A stretch of 64,000 nucleotides of DNA from Paraburkholderia caffeinilytica (GTDB lineage Bacteria > Pseudomonadota > Gammaproteobacteria > Burkholderiales > Burkholderiaceae), in the NCBI RefSeq assembly GCF_003368325.1, contig NZ_CP031467.1, positions 434,001-498,000 of the forward strand. Reading direction: 5' to 3'. The notes below the pieces were generated by a model. That model saw only the letters and a list, made by a program, of their open reading frames with translations. It did not search any database and was not told the origin of the DNA. Shown here piece after piece: positions 50,274 through 63,154 of the stretch. Each line of letters opens with the position of its first letter. Position 1 is the first letter of the stretch. The translations under genes were made by a program, and so were the position numbers.

Positions 50274-52853
50274 ATGAGTAGTGTTCCAGCCGTCGCCCAA
50301 TCCCATGCCACGTCGCTCAAGGCGGACTACAAAGTGGCCAAAGCCCAGTTGCTGGAACGCTTCAAGACCGCCTCCAACGTCGACTCGCTGATGGCCGCCC
50401 TGGCGCGCGCCACGGACGAGTCGCTGCGCGCCGCCTGGAATACCTGCGAGCTGCCGCCCGATCTGGCGCTGCTCGCGGTCGGCGGCTACGGGCGGGGCGA
50501 ACTCGCGCCGCACTCCGACATCGACATTCTGGTCCTGCTGCCCGACGCGCCGATTGCGCATCTGGAAGCGCGCATCGAACGTTTCATCAGTCTCGCGTGG
50601 GATTTGGGGCTCGAACTCGGCAGCAGCGTGCGCAGCGTGGCGCAGTGTGTCGAAGAAGCCGCCAACGACGTCACCGTGCGCACCTCGCTGCTCGAAGCGC
50701 GGCGCATTACGGGCAGCACCGCGCTCTTCGACGACTTTGCGAAGCGCTACCGCGAAACGCTCGCCCCCCGCGCGTTCTTCCAGGCCAAGGTGCTGGAAAT
50801 GCGCCAGCGGCACGCCAAGTTCCAGGACACGCCGTATTCGCTCGAGCCGAACATCAAGGAAAGCCCGGGCGGCCTGCGCGATCTGCAACTGATTCTGTGG
50901 ATTACCCAGGCGGCCGGTTTCGGCAGCAGCTGGCGCGAGCTCGAAGCACGCGGCCTGATCACCGAGCGCGAGGCGCGCGAATTGCGCCGCAACGAAGGCT
51001 TCCTGAAAACGCTGCGCGCCCGGTTGCATGTGACCGCCGGCCGCCGCCAGGACATTCTGGTGTTCGACCTGCAAACGCCGGTCGCCGAAAGCTTCGGCTA
51101 CAAACCGACAGCCACCAAGCGCGCCAGCGAGCAGTTGATGCGCCGCTATTACTGGTCCGCCAAGGCCGTCACGCAGTTGGCCACGATCCTAATCCAGAAT
51201 ATCGAAGCTCAGCTTTTCCCCAACACGAGCGGCATCACGCGCGTGCTGTCGGACCGTTTCGTCGAGAAACAGGGCATGCTGGAAATCGCCAGCGACGACG
51301 TCTTCCAGCGCGAGCCGAACGCGATTCTCGAAGCCTTCCTGCTCTACGAGCAGACGCCCGGCGTGAAAGGTTTGTCGGCGCGCACGCTGCGCGCGATCTA
51401 CAACGCCCGCGACGTGATGGATCAGCATTGGCGGCGCGATCCGGAAAACGGGCGCCTGTTCATGGACATCATGAAGCAGCCGGCCGGCATCACGCACGCG
51501 CTGCGGCTGATGAACCAGACCAGCGTGCTCGGGCGCTATCTGCTGAATTTCCGGCGCATCGTCGGACAGATGCAGCACGACCTCTATCACGTCTACACGG
51601 TCGATCAGCACATTCTCATGGTGTTGCGGAATCTGCGCCGCTTCGCGGTTGCCGAGCACGCGCACGAATATCCGTTCTGCAGCCAGCTGATCGCCAATTT
51701 CGACCGGCCGTGGGTGCTGTACGTGGCGGCGCTGTTTCACGACATCGCCAAAGGCCGCGGCGGCGACCATTCCACGCTCGGCATGGCCGACGCGCGGCGT
51801 TTCTGCCGCAATCACGGCATCGAGGGTGAAGACGGTGAACTGGTCGTCTGGCTGGTCCAGCAGCATCTGACCATGAGCCAGGTCGCACAGAAGCAGGATA
51901 CGAGCGACCCCGAAGTCATCAAGCGCTTTGCCGAACTGGTCGGCAACGAGCGCCGGCTCACCGCGCTTTACCTGCTGACCGTGGCCGACATTCGCGGCAC
52001 CAGCCCGAAAGTCTGGAACACATGGAAAGGCAAGCTGCTCGAGGACTTGTACCGCACGACCCTGGCGGTTCTGGGCGGCGCAAGGCCCGACGCGCATTCG
52101 GAATTGAAATCGCGCCAGGAAGAGGCGCTTGCGCTGCTGCGCCTCGAAACCGTGCCGGAAGGCGCGCAAAAAGTGCTGTGGGACAAGCTGGATATCGGCT
52201 ATTTCCTGCGCCACGACGCGGCGGATATCGCGTGGCAGACCCGTGTGCTGTACCGGCACGTCGAAACCGCTACGCCGATCGTGAGGGCGCGCCCGTCGCC
52301 GATTGGCGAAGCGCTTCAGGTGCTCGTGTATGTGAAAGACCAGCCCGATCTGTTCGCGGGCATTTGCGCGTATTTCGACCGCAACGGCTTGTCGGTGCTC
52401 GATGCGCGGGTCAGTACGACGCGTCACGGGTACGCGCTCGATAATTTCCTCGTCGCGCATACCGAAGAAGACGTGCATTATCGCGATATTGCCAATCTGG
52501 TCGAACAGGAACTGACCGCACGCCTGACCGGTGACGGCACCCTGCTTCCGGGGCCGTCGAAAGGCCGTTTGTCACGGCTGTCGCGGACCTTCCCTGTTAC
52601 GCCGCGCGTCGATCTTCGGGCCGACGAGCGCGGCCAATATTACATCCTGTCCGTGTCGGCGAACGACCGGCCAGGCCTTCTTTATTCAATCGCGCGCGTG
52701 CTGGCCGAGCACCGGGTCGGCGTCGCGTCGGCGCGGATCAATACGCTCGGCGAACGTGTCGAAGACGTGTTCCTGCTGGATGGACACGGTCTGTCGGACA
52801 ACCGTCTGCAAATTCAGGTCGAGACCGAACTGCTGCGCGCGATTGCAGTGTGA
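50274..52853 (+). CDS. glnD: Bifunctional uridylyltransferase/uridylyl-removing enzyme
   Basis: An 859-residue nitrogen sensor that uridylylates and deuridylylates PII according to glutamine. Nucleotidyltransferase motif [20 protein letters not shown] (residues 66-85), HD hydrolase domain [20 protein letters not shown], and two C-terminal ACT domains ([20 protein letters not shown] and [20 protein letters not shown]). ATG 50274 is used; the TTG 51 bp upstream overlaps map. No strong ribosome-binding site is visible. Confidence 0.97.
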   Translation: MSSVPAVAQSHATSLKADYKVAKAQLLERFKTASNVDSLMAALARATDESLRAAWNTCELPPDLALLAVGGYGRGELAPHSDIDILVLLPDAPIAHLEARIERFISLAWDLGLELGSSVRSVAQCVEEAANDVTVRTSLLEARRITGSTALFDDFAKRYRETLAPRAFFQAKVLEMRQRHAKFQDTPYSLEPNIKESPGGLRDLQLILWITQAAGFGSSWRELEARGLITEREARELRRNEGFLKTLRARLHVTAGRRQDILVFDLQTPVAESFGYKPTATKRASEQLMRRYYWSAKAVTQLATILIQNIEAQLFPNTSGITRVLSDRFVEKQGMLEIASDDVFQREPNAILEAFLLYEQTPGVKGLSARTLRAIYNARDVMDQHWRRDPENGRLFMDIMKQPAGITHALRLMNQTSVLGRYLLNFRRIVGQMQHDLYHVYTVDQHILMVLRNLRRFAVAEHAHEYPFCSQLIANFDRPWVLYVAALFHDIAKGRGGDHSTLGMADARRFCRNHGIEGEDGELVVWLVQQHLTMSQVAQKQDTSDPEVIKRFAELVGNERRLTALYLLTVADIRGTSPKVWNTWKGKLLEDLYRTTLAVLGGARPDAHSELKSRQEEALALLRLETVPEGAQKVLWDKLDIGYFLRHDAADIAWQTRVLYRHVETATPIVRARPSPIGEALQVLVYVKDQPDLFAGICAYFDRNGLSVLDARVSTTRHGYALDNFLVAHTEEDVHYRDIANLVEQELTARLTGDGTLLPGPSKGRLSRLSRTFPVTPRVDLRADERGQYYILSVSANDRPGLLYSIARVLAEHRVGVASARINTLGERVEDVFLLDGHGLSDNRLQIQVETELLRAIAV

Positions 52854-52859
52854 GATTTC

Positions 52860-55190
52860 ATGCGAGTCAAATTAACAGCCAAGCACCCGCGGCCGGCTTC
52901 GTCCGAACGCGCCCCTGTCCGTACCGGAAGCACCTCGGCGCGTAAGCCGACGCGCCCGGCCGGGCCGAAACCGTCCACGTCGACGGCGGGTTTTAGCGGG
53001 GCGCGGGGTGAAGGCGCCGGTGCGGCAGCGGGTGGCGGCAAGCGGCTGGCGGGTGCCGGTAAGCCGGCAGGCGCCGGTGCGCGTGCGCCGCGGGCTGAAG
53101 GATCGTTTTCCCGCGAGCGGGATGCGGGCGGTGCAGGCGCAACGCGCCGGGCACCGTCGGAACGCGCACCGAGGCGCGAAGGGGCCGGCGGTGCGCCGCG
53201 CCGCTTCGAGGGCAGTGGCGATCGCGCGCCGCGTCGCGACGACAGCGAGCGTGCACCACGTCGGTTTGAGGGCGGAGGAGACCGTGCTCCGCGTCGGGAC
53301 GAGAGCGCTCGTGCACCCCGTCGATTTGAAGGTAGTGCTGATCGCAGCGAACGTGCTCCGCGCCGTGACGACGGCGAACGCCGCTCATTCAGCGGTCCGC
53401 GCCCGGGCGCCGGCCGGCCGTCGGAAGGCGGACCGCGCGGCGAGCGTCCGGCGCGCGACGCCTCGGATCGGCCCCGCTTCGGGGGCGACCGTGCACCACG
53501 CCGGGACGATGGTGAGCGTGCGCCCCGCCGGTTTGAAGGCGGCGGCGATCGTAGCGAACGCGCTCCGCGTCGCGCTGATGGCGAACGCAGCCAGGGCGCT
53601 CCGCGCCGCTTTGAGGGCAGCAGCGAGCGCAACGAGCGTGCGCCGCGTCGCTTTGAAGGCGGTGCGGATCGTGGCGAGCGCAGCCAGGGCACACCCCGCC
53701 GCTTCGAGGGAAGCTCGGACCGAAACGAACGCGCACCCCGCCGGTTTGAGGGCGGCGACCGTGCGCCGCGCCGGGACGATGGTGAGCGTGCGCCCCGCCG
53801 CTTCGAAGGCAACGCAGATCGCAGCGACCGCCCGGCCCGCAGTTTCGAAGGCAACCGCGCCCCGCGTCGCGACGACGGCGAACGTCGCTCGTTCAGCGGG
53901 CCGCGCCCGGGTGTCGGCCGTCCGTCGGAAGGCGGACCGCGCGGCCAGCGTCCGGCGCGCGACGCCTCGGATCGGCCCCGCTTCGGCAGCGACCGTGGCG
54001 CCCCGCAGGAGCGCCGCAGTGCTGAACGCGGGCCGCGCAGCGACAGCGCACCGCGCCGTTTTGACGGCGAACGTGGCGATTCCGGGCGTAGCGAGCGCAC
54101 TTTCGCGAAGCCCGTCAAAAGTGGTTACGGTGACCGAACCGACCGTCCGGCGCGTACGCCGCGCGACGACCGCGGCGAACGGGCACCGGCCCGACATGAG
54201 TTCGGCGATCGTCCGCCGCGTGCCGGCGAGCGTAACGAGCGCAGCGACCGGGGCGAACGGCCCGCTCGCAGCTTCGACAAGACGCTGCCGGCCGCCGGCC
54301 GCCGCTTTGGCGATGACAACCGCCCTGCCCGTGCCGACAAACCGCGCAGCCCGGCGCCCGCAGCCAGAGCCAAACGCGACGATGACGCCGACGTCGCTCC
54401 GCGCACGCCGCGCCGCGATTACGAAGACGCGCCAGGCACGCTGCGCCTGTCCAAGCTGATGTCGGAACTCGGCCTGTGCTCGCGCCGCGAAGCGGACGAG
54501 TGGATCGAAAAAGGCTGGGTGCTGGTCGACGGCGAGCGGATCGACACGCTCGGCACCAAGGTCCGTCCGGACCAGCGCATCGAGATCGATCCCGCGGCAG
54601 AAGCCGCGCAAGCGAGCCAGGTGACGATCCTGATCCACAAACCCGTGGGCCTCGTATCGGGCCAGGCGGAAGACGGCTATCAGCCGGCGATCACGCTGGT
54701 CACGCCGGAAAACCGCTGGGAAGGCGACCATGCTGACATCCGCTTCTCGGTCGCGCATCTGCGTCAACTCGCGCCGGCCGGGCGCCTCGACATCGATTCG
54801 ACGGGCCTCCTGGTGCTGACGCAGGACGGCCGCATCGCCAAGCAGCTGATCGGCGGCCATTCGGAGATCGACAAGGAATACCTGGTGCGCGTGTCATTCG
54901 GCGAGCACACCGCCGACGTCGAAAGCCACTTCCCGCCGGAAAGTCTCGCGCTGCTGCGCCACGGCCTCTCGCTCGACGACGTGCCGCTGAAGCCCGCCCA
55001 GGTCAGTTGGCAAAACGGCGAGCAACTGCGTTTCGTGCTGCGCGAAGGCAAGAAGCGCCAGATCCGCCGGATGTGCGAGCTGGTCGGCCTTGAAGTGATC
55101 GGCCTGAAGCGCGTGCGCATGGGCAAGGTGATGCTGGGCGCACTGCCGCCGGGCCAATGGCGCTATCTGTCCGCGGACGAGTCGTTTTGA
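52860..55190 (+). CDS. RluB-like rRNA pseudouridine synthase with long repetitive N-terminal extension
   Basis: A 776-residue protein, about 2.5-3 times the usual length. The C-terminal ~250 residues are a normal enzyme: an S4 domain ([20 protein letters not shown], near 527-575) and a PsuA/RluB catalytic domain with the nucleophile Asp in [19 protein letters not shown] and the final [20 protein letters not shown]. The first ~510 residues are low-complexity, rich in R, G, E, D, S, P and A, with nine copies of PRRFEG and many APRRDD(G/S)ER units. Two ~115-bp stretches (starting near 53379 and 53872) are nearly identical. Such charged arms usually bind RNA or condense. It starts 6 bp after glnD. 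Confidence 0.93.
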   Translation: MRVKLTAKHPRPASSERAPVRTGSTSARKPTRPAGPKPSTSTAGFSGARGEGAGAAAGGGKRLAGAGKPAGAGARAPRAEGSFSRERDAGGAGATRRAPSERAPRREGAGGAPRRFEGSGDRAPRRDDSERAPRRFEGGGDRAPRRDESARAPRRFEGSADRSERAPRRDDGERRSFSGPRPGAGRPSEGGPRGERPARDASDRPRFGGDRAPRRDDGERAPRRFEGGGDRSERAPRRADGERSQGAPRRFEGSSERNERAPRRFEGGADRGERSQGTPRRFEGSSDRNERAPRRFEGGDRAPRRDDGERAPRRFEGNADRSDRPARSFEGNRAPRRDDGERRSFSGPRPGVGRPSEGGPRGQRPARDASDRPRFGSDRGAPQERRSAERGPRSDSAPRRFDGERGDSGRSERTFAKPVKSGYGDRTDRPARTPRDDRGERAPARHEFGDRPPRAGERNERSDRGERPARSFDKTLPAAGRRFGDDNRPARADKPRSPAPAARAKRDDDADVAPRTPRRDYEDAPGTLRLSKLMSELGLCSRREADEWIEKGWVLVDGERIDTLGTKVRPDQRIEIDPAAEAAQASQVTILIHKPVGLVSGQAEDGYQPAITLVTPENRWEGDHADIRFSVAHLRQLAPAGRLDIDSTGLLVLTQDGRIAKQLIGGHSEIDKEYLVRVSFGEHTADVESHFPPESLALLRHGLSLDDVPLKPAQVSWQNGEQLRFVLREGKKRQIRRMCELVGLEVIGLKRVRMGKVMLGALPPGQWRYLSADESF
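53160..54110 (+). repeat. Repetitive coding region (PRRFEG units) in the pseudouridine synthase gene
   Basis: The segment encodes nine PRRFEG units spaced roughly 15-50 residues apart, interleaved with [10 protein letters not shown] and RSERAPRR units. The block [11 protein letters not shown]...DRPRFG occurs twice, around 53388-53482 and 53881-53975, differing at only a few bases. This looks like recent unequal duplication and is prone to copy-number change and assembly error. Confidence 0.85.
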
Positions 55191-55271
55191 TGCCGGGAGC
55201 CTGGAGCTCAAACACTTAAACACTCAAACAGCGAAAACTCACGGTGTCCGCACCGTGAACACCCGCCCAAC

Positions 55272-55304
55272 AAAAAAGCCCACGTGAAAACATGGGCTTT
55301 TTTT
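55272..55304. terminator. Bidirectional terminator between pseudouridine synthase and def
   Basis: AAAAAAGCCCA and TGGGCTTTTTT form a perfect stem with A- and T-runs outside, ending both convergent transcripts. Confidence 0.9.
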
Positions 55305-55354
55305 ATGCCGGCGGCGCAAGCGTCGGTGCTTGCGCCGCCGGCCGGAATACGGCG

Positions 55355-58011
<2,657 letters not shown>

Positions 58012-58063
58012 TTACATCGGCCGAATGGCCAGTTTCATGCGTTCGTTATTGCATCTCAAACGC

Positions 58064-58090
58064 CAACGGCCGCACATCGTGCGGCCGTTG
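58064..58090. terminator. Perfect 12-bp hairpin between zipA and ligA
   Basis: CAACGGCCGCAC and GTGCGGCCGTTG flank a 3-base loop, 27 bp after the zipA stop. It lacks a T-run, so it may reduce rather than stop transcription into ligA. Confidence 0.55.
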
Positions 58091-58116
58091 AAGTCCTGCA
58101 TGAAAAAGCAGAGCCG

Positions 58117-59370
58117 TTACTGGCTGAACAGCCGCCGCGTGGCCGGCGAACCCGCCGGAATGCCCGCCTGTTCGAGCTTCGCATAAAGCGTCATCAACTG
58201 CTTTTCGATCGCCAGCAGCGAGGTTTCCGGCAGCGGACGGCGCCCATCGTCGACCACCCTTCCGCCGATGCGCTCAGCCAGCGATTTCGCGTAGTCGCAC
58301 ATCAGGCGGAACGGCAGGATGTCTTCGTCCGCGACCGGCACGTCGAGCACCAGCGTGATCATCTGGCCGCCCTTGTAGGTCAGGTCGTCGCGCAGGAAAT
58401 TGGTGTCGCCGAATTGCAGCATGAACACCGGGCTCTGCTTCGCGTCGAGCTTGACGAAACGCGTGCCGTCGCGCGAGAGCAGCAAGCCGTCCTGCGAGGC
58501 GACAGCCTGGACGTAGTTGGCCGACCACGGCGCCCCGTCGGACAGCACGTTGATCGACAGCTGCGCATCGCACTGCGCGGCGAAGCCGTCGAGCTCGCGC
58601 GCCATCGCGACCGTTTCCAGCATGTCGGGAAATTCCGGCGACGCGTCGAGCGCATCGGCAAACTGCTGCACGCCGGTCACGAACTCCGAGAACTCCAGCT
58701 CGTTGAGCGCGCCACTGCGATTGGCCAGTTGCGCGGCGGCGCGCAGCTCTTCGTAGCGCGCGCCGTTTTGCAGCAATTCCCACGCACCGCCTTCGAGCTT
58801 GCCCTCGATATGCACCGGCTTGCTGCCGGCGCGGCGCAAACGCTGCGCAAGCGGAATCACCTTGTCGCCGGCCACGGGCCCGTTCAAACGAATCGGCACG
58901 ATGCAGTCGATGCGGCGATCGACGATAGCCGGCGGCGCCGACGAAATCGTCGTGGCGGCGGGCAGGATCGGCTCGACCGGTTCGTCGGCCTTCGTAGCGT
59001 GACCGCCTTCGGCCTCGGCAATGCCTTCCGCTTCCGGATAGCCGTTCGGCGTGGTCGTCTCGGCCTGGATATCGGCCGGCGTATCGAGCGGCGCAGCAGT
59101 TGCGCCAAACGTCGGTTCGACCCGCGCCGCCGCGGTTTCCGCCGCCACATCCGCACCCACTACCGGCTCGCGCCGCGTAGTCGGCCGGGCCGGTTCGATA
59201 AACGGACTCTGCTCTTCCTGATCGTCCCGTGCGAAACTTTCGGCGGTGTCGGCCGGCATCGGACGCGGCATCTTGCGGCGCACCTTCGCGCCCTGCCATG
59301 CGTTGTACACGACCACGCCCCCGACCACCACGGCGCCCGCGCCGATCAAACCGAGTGTCAACTCGTCCAT
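58117..59370 (-). CDS. zipA: ZipA-family cell-division protein
   Basis: A 417-residue FtsZ membrane tether. One N-terminal TM helix (LGLIGAGAVVVGGVVVYNAW), a basic stretch (KVRRKMPRPMPADTAESF), a long acidic/Pro-Ala linker (~50-170) and the C-terminal ZipA FtsZ-binding domain (from about 280: LSINVLSDGAPWSANYVQAV, LSRDGTRFVKLDAKQSPVFM, ending ITLVLDVPVADEDILPFRLM). It lies between smc and ligA, the usual beta-proteobacterial order. Confidence 0.92.
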   Translation of the reverse strand: MDELTLGLIGAGAVVVGGVVVYNAWQGAKVRRKMPRPMPADTAESFARDDQEEQSPFIEPARPTTRREPVVGADVAAETAAARVEPTFGATAAPLDTPADIQAETTTPNGYPEAEGIAEAEGGHATKADEPVEPILPAATTISSAPPAIVDRRIDCIVPIRLNGPVAGDKVIPLAQRLRRAGSKPVHIEGKLEGGAWELLQNGARYEELRAAAQLANRSGALNELEFSEFVTGVQQFADALDASPEFPDMLETVAMARELDGFAAQCDAQLSINVLSDGAPWSANYVQAVASQDGLLLSRDGTRFVKLDAKQSPVFMLQFGDTNFLRDDLTYKGGQMITLVLDVPVADEDILPFRLMCDYAKSLAERIGGRVVDDGRRPLPETSLLAIEKQLMTLYAKLEQAGIPAGSPATRRLFSQ

Positions 59371-59486
59371 GCATGCTCCATCAGCAATTCTTCTGTCTGC
59401 GCGGCTAGCGCCCGCCCCACGTGTCGCGCGGCCGATGGCCGCTGCGCTGAACGCGGGCGCCCGCGATGATCAATCGAAACAAAAAC

Positions 59487-62400
59487 TCAAACGATATTCT
59501 GGGCGAAACCAGCCGCCGTTTCCATGTCGACGGCAACGATCCGCGACACGCCCTGCTCCTGCATGGTCACGCCGATCAGCTGCTGGGCCATCTCCATCGC
59601 GATCTTGTTGTGCGAAATGAACAGGAACTGCGTCTTGTCCGACATCGCGCGCACGAGGTTCGCGAAACGTTCCGTGTTGGCGTCGTCGAGCGGCGCGTCC
59701 ACTTCGTCGAGCAGACAGAACGGCGCGGGATTCAGCTGGAACATCGCGAACACCAGTGCGGTGGCGGTCAATGCCTTCTCGCCGCCCGACAGCAGGTGAA
59801 TCGTCGAGTTCTTCTTGCCCGGCGGCTGCGCCATCACCTGCACGCCGGCGTCGAGAATCTCGTCGCCGGTCATGATCAGCCTGGCCTGGCCACCGCCGAA
59901 AAGACGCGGGAACAGCTCGCCGAAATGACGGTTCACTTCGTCGAAGGTGCCTTGCAGCAGCGTGCGCGTTTCGCCGTCGATCTTGCGGATCGCGTCTTCC
60001 AGCGTTTCGATCGCGTTGTTCAGGTCGGCCGATTGCGAATCGAGGAACGTCTTGCGCTCGGTCGCCGCTTTCAGTTCGTCGAGCGCGGCCATGTTGACCG
60101 GGCCGAGCGCCGTGATCGCGTTGTTGATCCGCGTGACTTCGCCTTGCAGGTAGGACGGCTTCATGTCCGGCGTGAGCTTGGCCTGCAATTCGGCTTCATC
60201 GACGCCGGCTGCCGCCAGTTGCTCGATGAACTGCTCGCCGTTCAGGCGCGCGGCCTGTTCCTTCAACTGCAATTCGTTGATGCGGTCGCGCAGCGGTTGC
60301 AGCGCACGCTCTGCGCTCAGGCGGGTTTCGTCGGCGGCACGCAGCTTGGCGGTCAGGTCGTCCAGCTCCAGACGCGCGGCGTGCAGCGCTTCTTCCTTGA
60401 CCGCGCGAATATCGAGCGCGTCCTGCAAGCCGGTGTGCGCGGTTTGCTGGTTGATCGTTTCGAGCTCGGCGCGCGCATCTTCCAGCGACGCGGCGACACG
60501 CTCGCTCTGTTCGTGAGAGACCTGGATGCTGCGCTTCAATTCGTCGATGCGGTTCGCCATGTTGCGCGCGGCGAAGCGCGCGTCGGTGGCGACCCGATCG
60601 AGATCGCGCGATTGAGCGCGCGCGGCGGTAAGCGCTTCGTCGAGTGCCTCGAAAGCCAATTGATGATCTTCGAAACGCGCCTGCAATTCGGCGAGTTCGG
60701 CATCGTGACGCTCGAAATTCGCTTCCGATTCGCCACGCAAGGCGCGCTGCTCTTCGATCTGCGCGGTAATTTCTTCGAGCTCTTCGCGGATTTGCGTGCT
60801 GCGCTGCGTGTAGCGCTCGTGCGCTTGCGCGAGCTTGAGCACGTCCATCTGCAAAGCGTGCACGCGCTGGGTCGCGCGCTCCGACTGTTGGCGCACGTCG
60901 GTCAACGCTTGCGCGGCTTGCGTGTGCGCGGCTTCGGCGCGGATCGCGGCGGCCTTCGCCTCGTCGGCCAGCAACGCTTGCGCACGCACCTGACGGCCCA
61001 GGTTTTCGATTTCCTGCTGACGGGCCAGCATGCCGGCCTGTTCGGAATCGGCGGCATACAACTGAACGCCGACACGCGTCACCACGTGGCCGGCCTTCAC
61101 GACGAACGAGCCGCCTTCCGGCAATTGCGCGCGCATGGCGAGTGCCTGCTGCAGATCGTCGGCGACGAAGGCGAGGCCGAGCCAGTCGTTCAGCACGGCG
61201 CGAATACCGGCATCGTCGATACGAACCAGCGACAGCAGCGGCCGCAAAGCCGGCGGCGTGGCAACCGGCTGACCGGCTGCCGGCGGTGCGTAGAACGCGA
61301 GCTTGGCGGGCGGCGCGTCGGTGGCGAACGCCTTGACCCAGTCGAGGTTCGACACTTCCAGGGCAGCGAGCCGCTCGCGCAGCACCGCTTCGAGCGCGGC
61401 TTCCCAGCCGGCTTCGACGTGCAGCTTCTTCCACAGACGCGGCAAGCCGTTCAGCTCGTGCTTTTCGAGCCACGGCTGGATCTTGCCTTCGGTCTGGACG
61501 TTTTCCTGCAATTGTTTGAGCGCGGCAAGGCGTGCGTCGAGCTGGTGAATCTGTGCGCTTTCCGACTGCACGCGCTCCTGGGCCGCGCGCCGTTCGCCGT
61601 CGAGACGCGGCAGCGTTTCCTGCGCGTCGGCAAGACGGGCCTGCGCGTCGTGCAGGATTTCTTCGTGCTCGGCGAGCTGCATGCGCAGGTCTTCGAGTTG
61701 CGCTTCGTCGGGCGCATCGAGACCGCCCGCTTCCGACTTCAGCCGCTCGTGACGCTGCTGCAGCTGCTGCAATTGCTGATCGGCGTTGCGCTGATGCGCG
61801 GCTTCGAGCTTCAAAGCCTGTTCGGTCTGCGCGATCCCGCCGCGCTCGGCGTTCAATTCGGTTTGCGCATCGCGCCAGCGCGCTTCCAGCGCCGGCATCG
61901 CGTCGTGCTTGGCGGCGGCTTCGTCTTCGGCCAGCGCGGCTTTTTCTTCGGCGACAGCCAGTTGTTCTTCAGCGTCTTCGAGATCGTCTTGTGCTTTTTG
62001 GGCTTGCGACTGCCACTGCTCACGCTGCGCGGTCAGGGCGGCGATCTGCGCCTGCACGCGGTTGCGCGATTCGACGATGAACTTGATCTCGGCCTCGAGG
62101 CGGCTGACTTCCGCATTCGCCTCGTACAACGCACCTTGTGCGCCCTGCATTGCGTCGCTGGCGGAATAATGCGCGACGCGCAGCGTTTCGAGCTGCGCCT
62201 CGACTTCGCGCAGCTTTGCGGTTTGCGCCTCGAGGTCGATTTGAGCCTGCTCGATCGCGCGCTGCTGGCGCTCCTGCTCGCTGCCGGCTTCGTTCTTGCG
62301 CAGCAGCCACAACAGACGCTGCTTCTCTTCGCCGTCGGTCTGCAGATCCTTGTATTTGGTCGCGACAATCGCCTGCGCTTCGAGCTTCTCGAGATTCGCC

Positions 62401-63005
62401 CCGAGTTCGCGGACGATGTCCTCAACCCGCGTCAGATTCTCGCGCGTGTCGTGCAAACGGTTCTCGGTTTCGCGGCGGCGTTCCTTGTACTTCGACACGC
62501 CCGCGGCTTCTTCGAGGAACACGCGCAGCTCTTCGGGCTTCGCCTCGATCAGGCGCGCGATCATGCCCTGCCCGATGATCGCGTACGCACGCGGCCCGAG
62601 GCCGGTGCCGAGGAAGATGTCCTGAATGTCGCGGCGGCGCGCCGGCAGGTTGTTGATGTAGTAGCTCGAGGTGCCGTCGCGCGTGAGCACGCGCTTGACG
62701 GCGATTTCGGCATACTGTCCCCACTGCCCGGCGGCGCGGCCGTCGGCGTTGTCGAACACGAGTTCGACGCTGGCGCGGCTACCCGGCTTGCGCGCGGTCG
62801 AGCCATTGAAGATCACGTCCTGCATCGACTCGCCGCGCAGCTCGGAGGCGCGCGATTCGCCGAGCACCCAGCGCACGGCGTCGATGATGTTGGACTTGCC
62901 GCACCCATTCGGTCCGACCACGCCGACAAGCTGGCCCGGGACCTGGAAATGCGTGGGATCGACGAATGACTTGAAGCCAGCGAGTTTGATCGAGGTCAGA
63001 CGCAC
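59487..63005 (-). CDS. smc: Chromosome segregation protein SMC
   Basis: A 1172-residue condensin ATPase. Walker A GPNGCGKSN (31-39), followed by LGESRASELRGESMQDVIF. Two long coiled coils (about 170-480 and 680-990) flank the hinge (near 510-670). The C-terminal head has the signature HLLSGGEKALTATALVFAMF and Walker B PAPFCLLDEVDAPLDDANTE. It starts at GTG 63005; the upstream open frame is not supported. The gap upstream to 63155 holds nothing. Confidence 0.97.
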   Translation of the reverse strand: MRLTSIKLAGFKSFVDPTHFQVPGQLVGVVGPNGCGKSNIIDAVRWVLGESRASELRGESMQDVIFNGSTARKPGSRASVELVFDNADGRAAGQWGQYAEIAVKRVLTRDGTSSYYINNLPARRRDIQDIFLGTGLGPRAYAIIGQGMIARLIEAKPEELRVFLEEAAGVSKYKERRRETENRLHDTRENLTRVEDIVRELGANLEKLEAQAIVATKYKDLQTDGEEKQRLLWLLRKNEAGSEQERQQRAIEQAQIDLEAQTAKLREVEAQLETLRVAHYSASDAMQGAQGALYEANAEVSRLEAEIKFIVESRNRVQAQIAALTAQREQWQSQAQKAQDDLEDAEEQLAVAEEKAALAEDEAAAKHDAMPALEARWRDAQTELNAERGGIAQTEQALKLEAAHQRNADQQLQQLQQRHERLKSEAGGLDAPDEAQLEDLRMQLAEHEEILHDAQARLADAQETLPRLDGERRAAQERVQSESAQIHQLDARLAALKQLQENVQTEGKIQPWLEKHELNGLPRLWKKLHVEAGWEAALEAVLRERLAALEVSNLDWVKAFATDAPPAKLAFYAPPAAGQPVATPPALRPLLSLVRIDDAGIRAVLNDWLGLAFVADDLQQALAMRAQLPEGGSFVVKAGHVVTRVGVQLYAADSEQAGMLARQQEIENLGRQVRAQALLADEAKAAAIRAEAAHTQAAQALTDVRQQSERATQRVHALQMDVLKLAQAHERYTQRSTQIREELEEITAQIEEQRALRGESEANFERHDAELAELQARFEDHQLAFEALDEALTAARAQSRDLDRVATDARFAARNMANRIDELKRSIQVSHEQSERVAASLEDARAELETINQQTAHTGLQDALDIRAVKEEALHAARLELDDLTAKLRAADETRLSAERALQPLRDRINELQLKEQAARLNGEQFIEQLAAAGVDEAELQAKLTPDMKPSYLQGEVTRINNAITALGPVNMAALDELKAATERKTFLDSQSADLNNAIETLEDAIRKIDGETRTLLQGTFDEVNRHFGELFPRLFGGGQARLIMTGDEILDAGVQVMAQPPGKKNSTIHLLSGGEKALTATALVFAMFQLNPAPFCLLDEVDAPLDDANTERFANLVRAMSDKTQFLFISHNKIAMEMAQQLIGVTMQEQGVSRIVAVDMETAAGFAQNIV

Positions 63006-63154
63006 GGCGATTTCGCTGTTTGAAAAGGGAAAATAAAAGGTGGCTCGTGAAGGCCGCACCGGCCGTTCGCCAATGCAGCGGAACGGCCCGCGATCCCCCG
63101 CGACACGGGCGCCAACCGCACGCGATGAAGCGTGCGCCAGCTAATGAGGGGCAA

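Noticed and set aside
52814..54860. Long open frames on the strand opposite the repetitive pseudouridine synthase
   Set aside because: They are rich in Arg/Ser or Ala/Arg only, follow the codon pattern of the sense gene and show no domain. GC-rich codon bias explains them.
59466..62969. Plus-strand open frame opposite smc
   Set aside because: Same reason: antisense of a long, GC-rich, coiled-coil gene, with biased composition and no motif.
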